Below are positions 1 to 7,768 of a DNA stretch of 64,000 bases, one piece after another. The notes under the pieces were generated by a model, which was not told the DNA's origin, made no database searches, and was given only the letters and a program-made list of their open reading frames with translations. The stretch comes from Sphingosinicella soli (GTDB taxonomy: Bacteria > Pseudomonadota > Alphaproteobacteria > Sphingomonadales > Sphingomonadaceae): NCBI RefSeq assembly GCF_014199685.1, contig NZ_JACHNZ010000007.1, forward strand, positions 1 through 64,000, given 5' to 3'. Every line of letters starts with the position of its first letter. The first letter of the stretch is position 1. The position numbers were made by a program, and so were the translations under genes.

Positions 1-63
1 GGCTCCGCTTCGCAGGCCATTGCTCAACCCGCGCTCATGCGCAACAAAGCTGCCGGACTCTAA
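1..63 (+). CDS. 3' end of an unidentified gene (partial)
   Basis: From the first base of the window an open frame runs 20 codons to a TAA at 61-63, with a plausible alanine- and glutamine-rich C-terminus ending in RNKAAGL. It is convergent with the integrase gene, so it would be a cargo gene of the integrated element. Too little is visible to name a product, and a chance open frame of this length is quite possible. Confidence 0.3.
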   Translation, partial: GSASQAIAQPALMRNKAAGL

Positions 64-92
64 TCCGTGCTGGTGGAAACCAGGGGGTCACG

Positions 93-1322
93 TCACTTTG
101 CAAATGGCTGGCTAAAAACCTTGGCGGCCGCCATGTCTCCAAGGTCTACGGCGTAATGTTTCGCAAGCATTGCCGTGCCGGAATGCCCAAGCCTTCCCGC
201 GACTGTACGAGCGTCGATGTTGCGCTGAATAAGGATCGTGGCGTGGGTCCGGCGTAGATCGTGCAATCGCACGTCCTGCAACCCCGTGGCCTTCCATAGG
301 CGTGTCAGAGCCCGTTTGAGAGTTGTCATGGACACAGGGAACAGGCGGTTATCGCCTTCGGCCCTATCCAGTTTCCGAAGAGCGGTGAGAATGGCCTCCA
401 TCTCTGCCGTGCAGGTGACGAACCGGGGTTTGCCGGTCTTGGTGTTGCCGACTTCGATGACCGTGGTTTCGTCATCGATCTTTCGCACATGGTCCCATGT
501 CAGATTAATAATCTCGCCGCGCCGCATACCGGAGTTGTAGGCCCAGACCACATAGTGGCGCAGCCATCCTCTGATCTGCTGCGGGGTGCGTTCCTTGTTT
601 TCCTCCTGATCTTGTTCGATCTTTTCCGTCGCTTTCAGGATTTTCTGCCATTCTTCCTCGGTAACGAAGCGTTGCCTTGGTTCGATGCCTTTGATCCTAT
701 CGGCTCGCTCGGTCGGGTTCCGTTCTATGACGCCGCTGCGGACCGCATCATTCATGATTGCGTTGAAGGTAGCTAACTGCCTTTGGACTGTGGCCGGTTT
801 CAGCTTTTCGCTCTGTATGCCTATCCAACGATTTAGGTCTGTAACGGTGATGGCATTCAGCGCCTTTTTCCCGAAAGCTGCATTGAGCGCGGAATTGATA
901 TGGCCCTTTGTGACGCCGTAGCCCTTCAAGGTCGGCTTTTTCCGTGCAAGCCAGCTTGAGGCGTATTGCGAGAAGGTTTCGACTACCACGGCTTCCAACG
1001 GCTCTCCACGGTCAGCTAAGCCTTGGAGTCGGTCGCGTTCTGCAACCAACTGTGGCCAGTCCCAAGAAGATCGCTTGCCTAGCTTATGCTCAACTGAGCC
1101 GCCGACCGGAATTGAACGGCCCCTGTATGTGCCACCGCGCGGCATTCTGATCTTAACCCATACAGTCGAACTGCTCGCGCCCTTGAAAATACCGATGCCG
1201 TCGCAGTAGGAAGCGCGCTTTTTCATATCGCGGGGTAGGGCCGCTTCAAACTCTTCAAATTTGGCAAAACGTCGGGGGCGGCCCATGGTGCGTTTGGCAA
1301 CTGACATCTGCGCTCCTTCCAT
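93..1322 (-). CDS. Tyrosine recombinase / integrase of an integrated element
   Basis: A 409-residue site-specific recombinase expected to integrate and excise a mobile element at a tRNA gene. The catalytic set is complete: R267 in SGMRRGE, H354 and R357 in HDLRRT, H380 in LGHSG, and the nucleophile Y390 in KHYA; K298 lies in the usual beta-hairpin position. Residues about 115-200 form the SAM-like core-binding domain, and the basic N-terminus probably binds arm sites. An internal start at residue 6 (MSVAKR) is equally possible. About 220 bp upstream lies the tRNA-Gly 3' remnant, the expected attachment repeat. No excisionase is visible, and the rest of the element lies to the left, outside the window. 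Confidence 0.93.
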   Translation of the reverse strand: MEGAQMSVAKRTMGRPRRFAKFEEFEAALPRDMKKRASYCDGIGIFKGASSSTVWVKIRMPRGGTYRGRSIPVGGSVEHKLGKRSSWDWPQLVAERDRLQGLADRGEPLEAVVVETFSQYASSWLARKKPTLKGYGVTKGHINSALNAAFGKKALNAITVTDLNRWIGIQSEKLKPATVQRQLATFNAIMNDAVRSGVIERNPTERADRIKGIEPRQRFVTEEEWQKILKATEKIEQDQEENKERTPQQIRGWLRHYVVWAYNSGMRRGEIINLTWDHVRKIDDETTVIEVGNTKTGKPRFVTCTAEMEAILTALRKLDRAEGDNRLFPVSMTTLKRALTRLWKATGLQDVRLHDLRRTHATILIQRNIDARTVAGRLGHSGTAMLAKHYAVDLGDMAAAKVFSQPFAK

Positions 1323-1349
1323 TTTTCGATGACCCTGCTAAACCATCCT

Positions 1350-1428
1350 CCAGTGGGGAATCGAGTGGGGTGTATGGAGATTGTGCCATAAAATGATAGA
1401 TTAATTCACCCCACCACATCCCCACTGG
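1350..1428. repeat. Paired inverted repeat upstream of the integrase
   Basis: CCAGTGGGGA (1350-1359) is the exact reverse complement of TCCCCACTGG (1419-1428). Nested inside, GTGGGGTG (1365-1372) is the reverse complement of CACCCCAC (1407-1414). The 34-bp centre is AT-rich. It begins 28 bp upstream of the integrase start, so it may be an integrase or excisionase binding region, an operator, or a hairpin controlling int. A separate 11-bp direct repeat AACGGCTATAA occurs at 1430-1440 and 1502-1512, between this structure and the att site. Confidence 0.6.
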
Positions 1429-1541
1429 CAACGGCTATAAACTACCATGGCCGTCATAAACAACAGAAACGCATATGTTTTGTCATTGGCGGAAATCTGG
1501 GAACGGCTATAACATCAATGAGGCAGGAAAATAGATGCTAC

Positions 1542-1591
1542 CTACCTTGCCAAGGTTGGGGTCGAGAGTTCGAATCCCTTCGCCCGCTCCA
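1542..1591 (+). other. Attachment site: 3' half of tRNA-Gly(GCC)
   Basis: The sequence reads as a tRNA-Gly from the anticodon stem to the CCA: anticodon stem 1542-1546/1554-1558, loop TTGCCAA with GCC at 1549-1551, T loop TTCGAAT at 1569-1575, acceptor strand CGCCCGC at 1581-1587, then TCCA. No D arm or 5' acceptor strand precedes it, so it is not a functional gene. There are mismatches in the anticodon stem (T1543 against T1557) and the T stem (A1567 against C1577), as expected for a displaced copy free to drift. It is most simply the chromosomal 3' end displaced when the element inserted; an intact tRNA-Gly should sit at the left end. Confidence 0.85.
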
Positions 1592-1650
1592 GTTTCTGCG
1601 GTGGTGGCAATCACTTAGACGCCTTCGGCGTGACGCTTGACTATGAACGC

Positions 1651-1941
1651 CTAGGCTGCTGCGGGATTGAGGTAGCGGCCCTCCGGCGGCCCCGCCAGCG
1701 CCGCCATCACCCCCGCAAAGGCGTCCTTGCCCAGTGCTGCGCCCGCCGCCTTGTGCGCCTCCACGGACGACCAGTATTCGATGAAGATGAAGGCGTCCGC
1801 GTCGCCCGCGTCGGTGAACATTTCCACCTTTTCGCATCCCGCGAGCGGCCGCACCTTGTCGGCGAGCGTTGCCAGTGCCTGGCCGAGCGCTTCGCCGCGC
1901 CCTTCTGCGGCGCGCATCAGATAATGGCGTAGCACGGTCAT
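1651..1941 (-). CDS. Antibiotic biosynthesis monooxygenase (ABM) family protein
   Basis: A 96-residue single-domain protein of the dimeric alpha/beta ABM type, which includes YgiN-like quinol monooxygenases and heme-degrading enzymes. It opens with a beta strand (VLRHYLMRA), a central helix, and the usual FIFIEYWSSVEAHKAA segment followed by a C-terminal helix. No metal ligands stand out, and the substrate cannot be predicted. It lies just upstream of dapB on the same strand, 47 bp away, and is the first chromosomal gene after the attachment site. Confidence 0.75.
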   Translation of the reverse strand: MTVLRHYLMRAAEGRGEALGQALATLADKVRPLAGCEKVEMFTDAGDADAFIFIEYWSSVEAHKAAGAALGKDAFAGVMAALAGPPEGRYLNPAAA

Positions 1942-1955
1942 CTTTATTCTCCCTC

Positions 1956-1997
1956 GTTTCTCAGGTGCTGTTTCTCAGGCGCCGTTTCTCAGGCGTC
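1956..1997. repeat. Three 14-bp tandem copies across the dapB stop codon
   Basis: GTTTCTCAGG followed by a variable TGCT, CGCC or CGTC occurs three times head to tail at 1956-1969, 1970-1983 and 1984-1997. The dapB stop codon (complement of 1989-1991) lies in the third copy, so the repeats multiply the last codons plus stop. A period that is not a multiple of three suggests slippage rather than selection on protein sequence. Confidence 0.85.
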
Positions 1998-2792
1998 GAG
2001 CCCCAGCACCTCGTTCATCGTGTAGCGTCCGGCGGGTTTGCCTGCGAGCCAGAGCGCGGCGCGCACCGCTCCGCGCACGAAGATCTCGCGCGATTCGGCG
2101 CGGTGGCCGAGTTCGATGCGTTCGCCGTCCGCCGCCAGGATCACCATGTGGTCGCCCGCCACCGATCCGCCGCGCAGCGCCGCGAAGCCGATCTCGCCGA
2201 CCTTGCGCGCCGCGTCCGCGCCCGCGCGGGCGTTGACGGCGGCGTTCGAGAGCTTCACGCCGCGCCCGGCGGCGGCGGCTTCGCCCAGCATCAGCGCGGT
2301 GCCGGAGGGCGCATCCACCTTGTGGCGGTGGTGCATCTCGGCGATCTCGATGTCCCAGTCCTCGCCGAGGCGGCTTGCGGCCGCCTTCACCAGCGCGGCG
2401 AGCATGGTGACGCCGAGGCTGGTGTTCGCGGTCTGCAGCACGGCGGTGGTTTTCGCGGCTTCGTCGATCAGCCTGTGGTGTTTCGGGGCCAGGCCCGTCG
2501 TGCCGATCACGATGGCGCAGGCGGCATCGCACGCGGCGGTCAGGTTTTCTTCAAGCGCGTCGGGCGTCGTGAAATCCACGAGCACATCGGCGCTGTGCGC
2601 CAGCGCCAGCGTGTTCGCACAGATCACCAGGCTCGGCGCGATGCTGCGGCCCATCGCCGGGTGGCCCGGTTTCTCGGCGGCGCCTGCGAGCACGGCCTCC
2701 TTCGTTTCAAGCACGCGCGCGATGATGCCCTGCCCCATGCGCCCGCCCGCGCCCAGAACACCGATACGGGCCTTGCCGCCACGCTTCGCCAT
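1989..2792 (-). CDS. dapB: 4-hydroxy-tetrahydrodipicolinate reductase
   Basis: Catalyses the NAD(P)H-dependent reduction in the diaminopimelate/lysine pathway, in the cytosol. With the start at MAKRGG it has 267 residues, the normal size. The Rossmann motif GAGGRMG is at 14-20, and the active-site block HHRHKVDAPSGTA (154-166) carries the catalytic His pair, Lys158 and the substrate-binding PSGT loop. The open frame continues to 2864, but that extension would overlap the divergent sirtuin gene and lacks family similarity. The divergent start spacing to cobB is about 58 bp, so the two promoters are back to back. Confidence 0.96.
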   Translation of the reverse strand: MAKRGGKARIGVLGAGGRMGQGIIARVLETKEAVLAGAAEKPGHPAMGRSIAPSLVICANTLALAHSADVLVDFTTPDALEENLTAACDAACAIVIGTTGLAPKHHRLIDEAAKTTAVLQTANTSLGVTMLAALVKAAASRLGEDWDIEIAEMHHRHKVDAPSGTALMLGEAAAAGRGVKLSNAAVNARAGADAARKVGEIGFAALRGGSVAGDHMVILAADGERIELGHRAESREIFVRGAVRAALWLAGKPAGRYTMNEVLGLDA

Positions 2793-2850
2793 AAACCTTG
2801 AACCCCTCGAACGCTGATGCGAAGGCATATCTCTGGCCAATCGGGGAGCG

Positions 2851-3570
2851 GTGCGCAAGATCATGCGGGCAGCGGAGTTTCAAAGCATCGTCGTGCTCAC
2901 GGGCGCGGGCATTTCCGCCGAAAGCGGCGTGCCGACGTTTCGGGGCCCAGACGGCCTCTGGGAAGGTCACCGCGTGGAAGACGTGGCGACGCCGCAGGCG
3001 TTCCGCCGCGATCCGGTGCTGGTGCAGGCGTTCTACGATGCGCGCCGCGCCGCGCTCGCCCGTGTTGCGCCCAACGCTGCGCACGCGGCGCTCGCGCGGC
3101 TGGATGCGCAGTGGCCGGGCGATCTCCTCGTCGTCACGCAGAACGTCGATGATCTTCACGAGCGCGCGGGGGCAAGGCGCATGGTGCACATGCACGGCGA
3201 ACTGAAAAGCGCGCTCTGCCTCGCCTGCGGAGAGCGCCAGACCGCGCCCGATACCCTGTCGGACGGCCCCGCCTGCATCCGCTGCGAAGCGCGGCGGCTG
3301 CGGCCCGATATCGTCTGGTTCGGCGAGATGCCCTATCACATGGATCGCATCGAAACGGCGCTCGCCGCCTGCGATCTGTTCGTCTCGATCGGCACGTCGG
3401 GCGCGGTCTATCCGGCGGCGGGCTTCGTGCAGGGCGCCCGGCACGCGGGTGCGCGCACGCTCGAAATCAATCTCGATCGCTCCGAAGGCACGCATTTTTT
3501 CGATGAAGCCCGCCACGGGCGCGCGGGCGAACTCGTGCCGCTGTGGGTGGACGCGCTTCTAAAGCGCTGA
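2851..3570 (+). CDS. cobB: NAD-dependent protein deacylase, sirtuin class III
   Basis: A 239-residue sirtuin that removes acyl groups from lysine using NAD. Visible features are the NAD-binding GAGISAESGVPTFRG (18-32), TQNVD (96-100), the catalytic His115 in HMHGE, and four zinc cysteines C123, C126, C142 and C145. Tyr62 and Arg65 (FYDAR) match the Y-x-x-R pair that in SIRT5/CobB enzymes recognises succinyl and malonyl groups, so desuccinylase activity is likely in addition to deacetylation. A second in-frame ATG at residue 5 is an alternative start. The 3' end overlaps the convergent zincin gene by 12 bp. Confidence 0.95.
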   Translation: MRKIMRAAEFQSIVVLTGAGISAESGVPTFRGPDGLWEGHRVEDVATPQAFRRDPVLVQAFYDARRAALARVAPNAAHAALARLDAQWPGDLLVVTQNVDDLHERAGARRMVHMHGELKSALCLACGERQTAPDTLSDGPACIRCEARRLRPDIVWFGEMPYHMDRIETALAACDLFVSIGTSGAVYPAAGFVQGARHAGARTLEINLDRSEGTHFFDEARHGRAGELVPLWVDALLKR

Positions 3571-3969
3571 TTCCTCGATCTGGTGCATCGCCTCGTCGGA
3601 AAGGCCGAAATGGTGCCCCACTTCGTGCACCAGCACGTGCGTCACGATATGCTCCAGGCTTTCCTCGCCTTCGGCCCACAGGTCGAGCATCGGGCGGCGA
3701 TAGAGATAGACGGTGTCGGGCAGCGCGCCCGACACATCGACCGACCGCCCCACGGCATGCCCCTGATAGAGCCCGAGCAGGTCGAACTCGCTTTCGAGGC
3801 CCATGTCGCGGCACACATCCGCGTCGGGGAAGTCCTCGATGCGCAGCACGACCGCGCCGAGATGCGCCTGGAACACGTCGGGCAGCCTGGCGATTGCCGC
3901 GCGCGCCAGCGCCTCGATATCATCCAGCGTGGGCGCGAAGGTTTGACGAACGCTCATGCTCCACGACAT
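3559..3969 (-). CDS. Zincin-like metallopeptidase family protein
   Basis: A 136-residue protein with a complete metzincin-like signature H115-E116-x-x-H119-x-x-G122-x-x-D125 (HEVGHHFGLSD), where Asp replaces the usual third His. This layout is typical of the small bacterial Zincin_1 family found next to housekeeping genes in alphaproteobacteria. No signal peptide or transmembrane segment is seen, so it should be cytosolic; its substrate is unknown. Starts at residue 1 or at MSVRQ (residue 5) are both possible. Confidence 0.88.
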   Translation of the reverse strand: MSWSMSVRQTFAPTLDDIEALARAAIARLPDVFQAHLGAVVLRIEDFPDADVCRDMGLESEFDLLGLYQGHAVGRSVDVSGALPDTVYLYRRPMLDLWAEGEESLEHIVTHVLVHEVGHHFGLSDEAMHQIEESAL

Positions 3970-4007
3970 AGAAGCATGCGCCCCGCCGCGCCAGCAGGAG
4001 GACAGCC

Positions 4008-4292
4008 ATGGTGAAGAAACTTTCCGACGACGCGCGTGCGGCGCTGCTCCCCGGCCTCCCGGCGTGGACGCTGGACGCGGCGCGCGACGGCATCGCCCGC
4101 AGCTTCCGCTTCAAGGATTTCGTCGAAGCGTTCGGCTTCATGAGCCGGGTGGCGCTCCTTGCCGAAAAGGCGGATCACCACCCGGAATGGTCGAACGTCT
4201 GGAACCGCGTCGATATCCTGCTCACCACGCACGACGCGGGCGGGCTTTCGCAGCGCGACATCGATCTCGCGAAGGCGATCGACGCGCTCTGA
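4008..4292 (+). CDS. phhB: Pterin-4a-carbinolamine dehydratase
   Basis: A 94-residue PCD/DCoH-type enzyme that dehydrates 4a-hydroxytetrahydrobiopterin during pterin-dependent hydroxylation. The active-site motif HHPEW is at 57-61 with the later His75 in LLTTHD, both conserved in the family. No phenylalanine hydroxylase is in the window, so its partner, or an alternative role in pterin recycling, cannot be judged here. It ends 3 bp before the convergent M23 peptidase stop. Confidence 0.93.
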   Translation: MVKKLSDDARAALLPGLPAWTLDAARDGIARSFRFKDFVEAFGFMSRVALLAEKADHHPEWSNVWNRVDILLTTHDAGGLSQRDIDLAKAIDAL

Positions 4293-4295
4293 AGC

Positions 4296-5273
4296 CTATT
4301 TCGCGGGCGCGATCGCCTGCCCGCGCACCGGCTCGCCGTCGCGGACCGGGCGGCCGTCCGCCAGCATGTTCTGGAAATCGGCGGGAAGCCCCTTGCCGCC
4401 CTCGGCGAAGGTCGCCCCCGTCTGCAGGTGGAAATGGATGTGCGGCTCCGATGTGCGGCCGCTGTTGCCGCACAGGCCGAGCGTCTGCCCGGCCTTCACC
4501 GTGTCGCCGGTCTTCACCCGCGTCGATCCCTGCTGCAGATGCGCGACGAGCGAATGCTGCTCGGGCCCGTGACGAACGATCACGTGATTGCCCGCCGCCG
4601 CGTTCGCGCTGATGTCGCCGATCGCCATGTCGGGCAGTCCGTCCACCGCTTCGGTAACGACGCCGTCGCCCACCGCCAGCACCGGCTCGCCCCAGCAGTA
4701 ATAGGATGCGTGTTCGTTTGCCGGGCCGGAAAAGCTCTTGCCGTCCTTCACCACCACCAGGTCGAAGGCATAGGTCTGCGCGCGCGCAACCATGTGATAG
4801 TTGCGGGCAAGGTTGCGCCCGCCCCAGAAGGTGAACCACGTGCCCTCGCGCGGCGCTGCGAACGGCGGCTGCACGGAGACGCCCGCACCGGCTGCGGGCG
4901 CCGGCGGCGGCGGAGACGATGGCTGCACGGTCGCGGCGACCACGGCGCCCTTGTCGTCCCACACCACCGTCGTCATCGCGGCGGGCGCGCGTTCATGCGC
5001 GGCGAGGCGCTGGTAGAAGGTAAGCCCGTTGATGGCCATTTCCACCTCGTCGAACACGATTGTCTGCGCGCCCAACTGCGCATTGATCGCGGCCGAGAAC
5101 GCAGCGGGGCCGCCCGCGGCATCGATCTTCGTCTTCAGGTCGGGCGCGGCCGCTGCCGAAAGCGCGCCGACGCTTTCGGGCGACGCCCACTGGGAAACGG
5201 CGCGCCCGCGTTCGATAACCGAACTGGCGGCCGTGGCGGCGATCATCGCGGCTGCGATCGTGAAAGCGTGCAT
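4296..5273 (-). CDS. Exported M23-family (LytM) metallopeptidase
   Basis: A 325-residue protein with an N-terminal signal sequence, an alanine-rich region (about 30-115), a proline linker (119-130) and a C-terminal M23 domain. Likely zinc ligands are H160 (NYH), D171 (YAFD) and H280 in HIHFH, with catalytic H245 (VAHL). The set is nearly canonical, so peptidoglycan endopeptidase activity in the periplasm is plausible. The N-terminal half has a DUF3887-like look but was not matched securely. It lies just downstream of the ECF sigma pair on the same strand. Confidence 0.85.
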   Translation of the reverse strand: MHAFTIAAAMIAATAASSVIERGRAVSQWASPESVGALSAAAAPDLKTKIDAAGGPAAFSAAINAQLGAQTIVFDEVEMAINGLTFYQRLAAHERAPAAMTTVVWDDKGAVVAATVQPSSPPPPAPAAGAGVSVQPPFAAPREGTWFTFWGGRNLARNYHMVARAQTYAFDLVVVKDGKSFSGPANEHASYYCWGEPVLAVGDGVVTEAVDGLPDMAIGDISANAAAGNHVIVRHGPEQHSLVAHLQQGSTRVKTGDTVKAGQTLGLCGNSGRTSEPHIHFHLQTGATFAEGGKGLPADFQNMLADGRPVRDGEPVRGQAIAPAK

Positions 5274-5295
5274 GAAAAGGTCTCCGGGTTGCAGG

Positions 5296-5856
5296 TCAGA
5301 TGTTTTCGAGTTCGTCCGCGATCGCCTCGGCGCCGCGCCGATTGATGCGGATGACCCACGCCATCGCGATCGCCGTCGCTGCCGCCAGGCCGATCACGAG
5401 CAGGCGTCCGCCGGGCGGGGCGTTGAGGAACGCGCTCGCGTAGATCGTCACCATGCCGGGCAGCATCGGCCCGATGTACCAGCGCGCCACCGAAGCGAGC
5501 GCGTCGCGTTCGCGCCTCAGGCTGTCGCGATAGGCGTCGATGCTGGGCCGCGCGCCGTCGATCGCCGAGCCTCCGCCCGTGCGCCGGTGAAGCTGCCGCA
5601 CCACCACGCCGCCGCCGATCCCCAGCAGGATCAGGCCGATCGTGCCCGCGCCGAACGCGCCGAGCCGCACGTCGAGGAGAACGAGGCCCGCGACGGCGAC
5701 GATCATCATCGCCGCGGTCATGTATTCGATCAGGTTGCGCCTCCGCACGCGCCGTTCGAGCGCGGTGTGACGCCGGTGAATGTCTTCCGGCGGCAGCGCG
5801 CGCGGCTGCACCGTCTGCGCCGTCCACAGCGCGCTCAGGCCGTTCCTGTCGGTCAT
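5296..5856 (-). CDS. Membrane protein coupled to an ECF sigma factor
   Basis: A 186-residue protein with about four hydrophobic helices (about 45-64, 66-84, 125-145, 150-170) and a basic N-terminal segment. Its ATG overlaps the sigma-factor stop in an ATGA (5853-5856), so the two are translationally coupled. By position it could act as an anti-sigma factor or membrane sensor, but no zinc-binding HxxxCxxC motif or known anti-sigma domain is visible. Function unassigned. Confidence 0.8.
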   Translation of the reverse strand: MTDRNGLSALWTAQTVQPRALPPEDIHRRHTALERRVRRRNLIEYMTAAMMIVAVAGLVLLDVRLGAFGAGTIGLILLGIGGGVVVRQLHRRTGGGSAIDGARPSIDAYRDSLRRERDALASVARWYIGPMLPGMVTIYASAFLNAPPGGRLLVIGLAAATAIAMAWVIRINRRGAEAIADELENI

Positions 5857-6389
5857 GCCCGGTTTCCTTTCGCGAAAGTCTCGGCGAGCAGGGCCTTGAT
5901 GCGGTGGATGCGCACGCCGACCGCGCCGGGGGTCAGCCCGGTGATCTCGGCGCTTGCGGCGGCGTCCAGTCCTTCGAGGTGCAGCAGCAGCACCTGCCGG
6001 TCGATCGGCCGCAGCCGCCAGATCAGCGCGTAAAGCCGCTCCAGCGTCAGCGCGGCGTCGGCGCTGTCCTCCGGCCCGGCGCGGCTGTCGGCGACATCGA
6101 CGGTATCGAGATCGACAAATGCGGCGGGTTTCGCCCGCACCGCGCGGTGGATATGCCGCGCCCCCACGTTGTGCGCGATGCGGTGCACCCATGTCGCAAG
6201 GCTGCACTGCTTTGCGAACCCGGCGAAGCTCCGCCAGAGCTGCAGGTGAATCTCCTGTTCCAGATCCTCGCGCAGCGCCGGGTCCGCCTCATAGCCCGCG
6301 CAAAGCCGCGCGATCATGCCGCCGTGCGCCGCCGCCGCGTCCGCATACAGCGCATCGCGCGTGTCGCCGCTTGTTTCCGCACTGCTCAT
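5853..6389 (-). CDS. RNA polymerase ECF-type sigma factor
   Basis: A 178-residue sigma-70-family protein with only regions 2 and 4. Region 2 is recognised in DLEQEIHLQLWRSF and SLATWVHRIAHN; region 4 in LRPIDRQVLLLHLEG followed by the helix-turn-helix around EITGLTPGAVGVRIHRIKALL. The start chosen (MSSAET) gives normal ECF size; the open frame runs on to 7604 only as antisense to the OmpA gene. Divergent from the OmpA-family gene 234 bp away, which is an obvious candidate target. No clear ECF promoter could be picked out there. Confidence 0.92.
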   Translation of the reverse strand: MSSAETSGDTRDALYADAAAAHGGMIARLCAGYEADPALREDLEQEIHLQLWRSFAGFAKQCSLATWVHRIAHNVGARHIHRAVRAKPAAFVDLDTVDVADSRAGPEDSADAALTLERLYALIWRLRPIDRQVLLLHLEGLDAAASAEITGLTPGAVGVRIHRIKALLAETFAKGNRA

Positions 6390-6623
6390 GGGGGAGACAG
6401 TCGCAGCCGCGCGGCGTTTCTTACAAAGAAATTTTCGCCCCTCCGCGCCCGCCCGGGGCCATTTGCATCGGCCTGCCGCAACAGACTCTCGAAACGTCTC
6501 CGTAATACTGGCGTTAACCACGATGTTGTGCCGGAGATGCCGGTGCGAACACGGCGATGCGCCGGGGGCGGACGGTACGCGCGCAGGCGCGGCCGATGGG
6601 GTCGAGTCTGAAGGAGGAACGCA

Positions 6624-7502
6624 ATGAGTGTCATTTTCAAAAGTCCGAGAATGTTTGTGCTGCTTGCGCTGTCGGGTCTGGTGCCCGCCAGCCTGCAAGC
6701 GCAGCCGCAGGATGTGAACGGGTCCGACCCGTCCATAGACGTGAACGCCTATCCCCCGGCGGACCTCGCGGGTCTCGCCGAAGGGCCGGAGGTCGAAGGC
6801 TTCATCTCGGCGCGCACCGACCAGAAGATGCAGGTCACGACCGCAGGCGGCACCAAAACGACGGTGTTCATCAGCGATGCGACCAGGGTGAAATCGAGCG
6901 GCGGCTTCCTCGGCGCCAACAGCAAGAAGCTGGCGGCGGATGCGCTGCTGAACGGCCTGCCCGTCAGCATCAAGACCGTGCAGTGGGGGCAGGGGCTGGT
7001 GGCGAGCCAGATCGATCTCAAGAACAAGGATCTCAAAACCGCCTCGATGATCCGCAACGCCACCGAGCAGCGCTTCGAGGAGCAGTCCGCGGCGACGGAG
7101 GCGCTGCGCGGCCGCGTCGGCGACATCGATCAGTATAACATCAAGGGCACGACGAACGTGAACTTCGACACCGGCAAGGCCGTGCTCTCCGAACAGGCGA
7201 AAGCCGATCTCTGCACCGCCGCGACCGAGGCCGAAGCGATGGACAATGCGCTGCTGCTGGTCGTCGGCTACACCGATTCCACGGGCAGCGAAGAGTATAA
7301 TCAGGTGCTCAGCGAAAAGCGCGCCGCGCGCGTCGTCAATTATCTGCAGCAGGCCTGCGGCTGGAAACCCTACCGCATGCTCACGCCCACCGGCATGGCC
7401 GAAGCCGACCCGGCGGCAAGCAACGACTCCGCCGAAGGCAAGGCACAGAACCGCCGCGTCGCGGTGAATGTGCTCGTCAGCAAGGGCCTCGACGGGATCT
7501 GA
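6624..7502 (+). CDS. OmpA-family outer membrane / peptidoglycan-binding protein
   Basis: A 292-residue secreted protein with a signal peptide ending near SLQA-QPQ. Residues about 55-130 form a small beta domain (EGFISARTDQKMQV...) like DUF5666-type modules. The C-terminal OmpA domain (about 176-285) contains NVNFDTGKAVLSEQA, VGYTDSTGSEEYNQVLSEKRA and the ending QNRRVAVNVL, and should bind peptidoglycan. There is no beta-barrel domain, so it is a periplasmic or lipid-independent linker rather than a porin. A strong AAGGAGG precedes the start. Followed by an intrinsic terminator. Confidence 0.9.
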   Translation: MSVIFKSPRMFVLLALSGLVPASLQAQPQDVNGSDPSIDVNAYPPADLAGLAEGPEVEGFISARTDQKMQVTTAGGTKTTVFISDATRVKSSGGFLGANSKKLAADALLNGLPVSIKTVQWGQGLVASQIDLKNKDLKTASMIRNATEQRFEEQSAATEALRGRVGDIDQYNIKGTTNVNFDTGKAVLSEQAKADLCTAATEAEAMDNALLLVVGYTDSTGSEEYNQVLSEKRAARVVNYLQQACGWKPYRMLTPTGMAEADPAASNDSAEGKAQNRRVAVNVLVSKGLDGI

Positions 7503-7508
7503 GGTATC

Positions 7509-7530
7509 GGGGTGGGCTGCGGCCCACCCC
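7509..7530 (+). terminator. Intrinsic terminator after the OmpA-family gene
   Basis: A perfect 9-bp stem, GGGGTGGGC (7509-7517) with GCCCACCCC (7522-7530), and a TGCG loop starts 7 bp after the stop codon. The tract that follows (GCGATTTGTTTT) is only moderately T-rich. Confidence 0.75.
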
Positions 7531-7707
7531 GCGATTTGTTTTGGCCGGGCTCCGTTACGCGACGATGCGTTGGTCCCGCCGGGTCGGATTCGCCAAAAGC
7601 GCACAACATGTTAAATTCTTATCTAATTTTTTCAATACCTTAAGTATCTATTCGTGCAACAGGAAATGTGCCATCGTGACTCTCCGACGTTAGAGAGGCA
7701 TTTAGAA

Positions 7708-7721
7708 ATTGTAGCTACAAT
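7708..7721. promoter_or_regulatory. Palindromic operator upstream of the dinJ-like remnant
   Basis: ATTGTAGCTACAAT is a perfect 14-bp palindrome 47 bp before the antitoxin start, in an AT-rich stretch. Antitoxins of the RelB/DinJ type autorepress through palindromes in this position, so it is inferred to be the module's operator. Two copies of CTAATGGA follow at 7731-7738 and 7747-7754. Confidence 0.6.
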
Positions 7722-7768
7722 GTAGCCCATCTAATGGACCAGCCCTCTAATGGACTGGAGTAAGCGAA

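Noticed and set aside
1869-2801. Long plus-strand open frame antisense to dapB
   Set aside because: Shadow of the GC-rich reading frame; no family similarity, and dapB is clearly real.
5853-7604. 583-codon minus-strand frame containing the ECF sigma factor
   Set aside because: Only the last 178 codons match a sigma factor; the rest is antisense to the OmpA-family gene.
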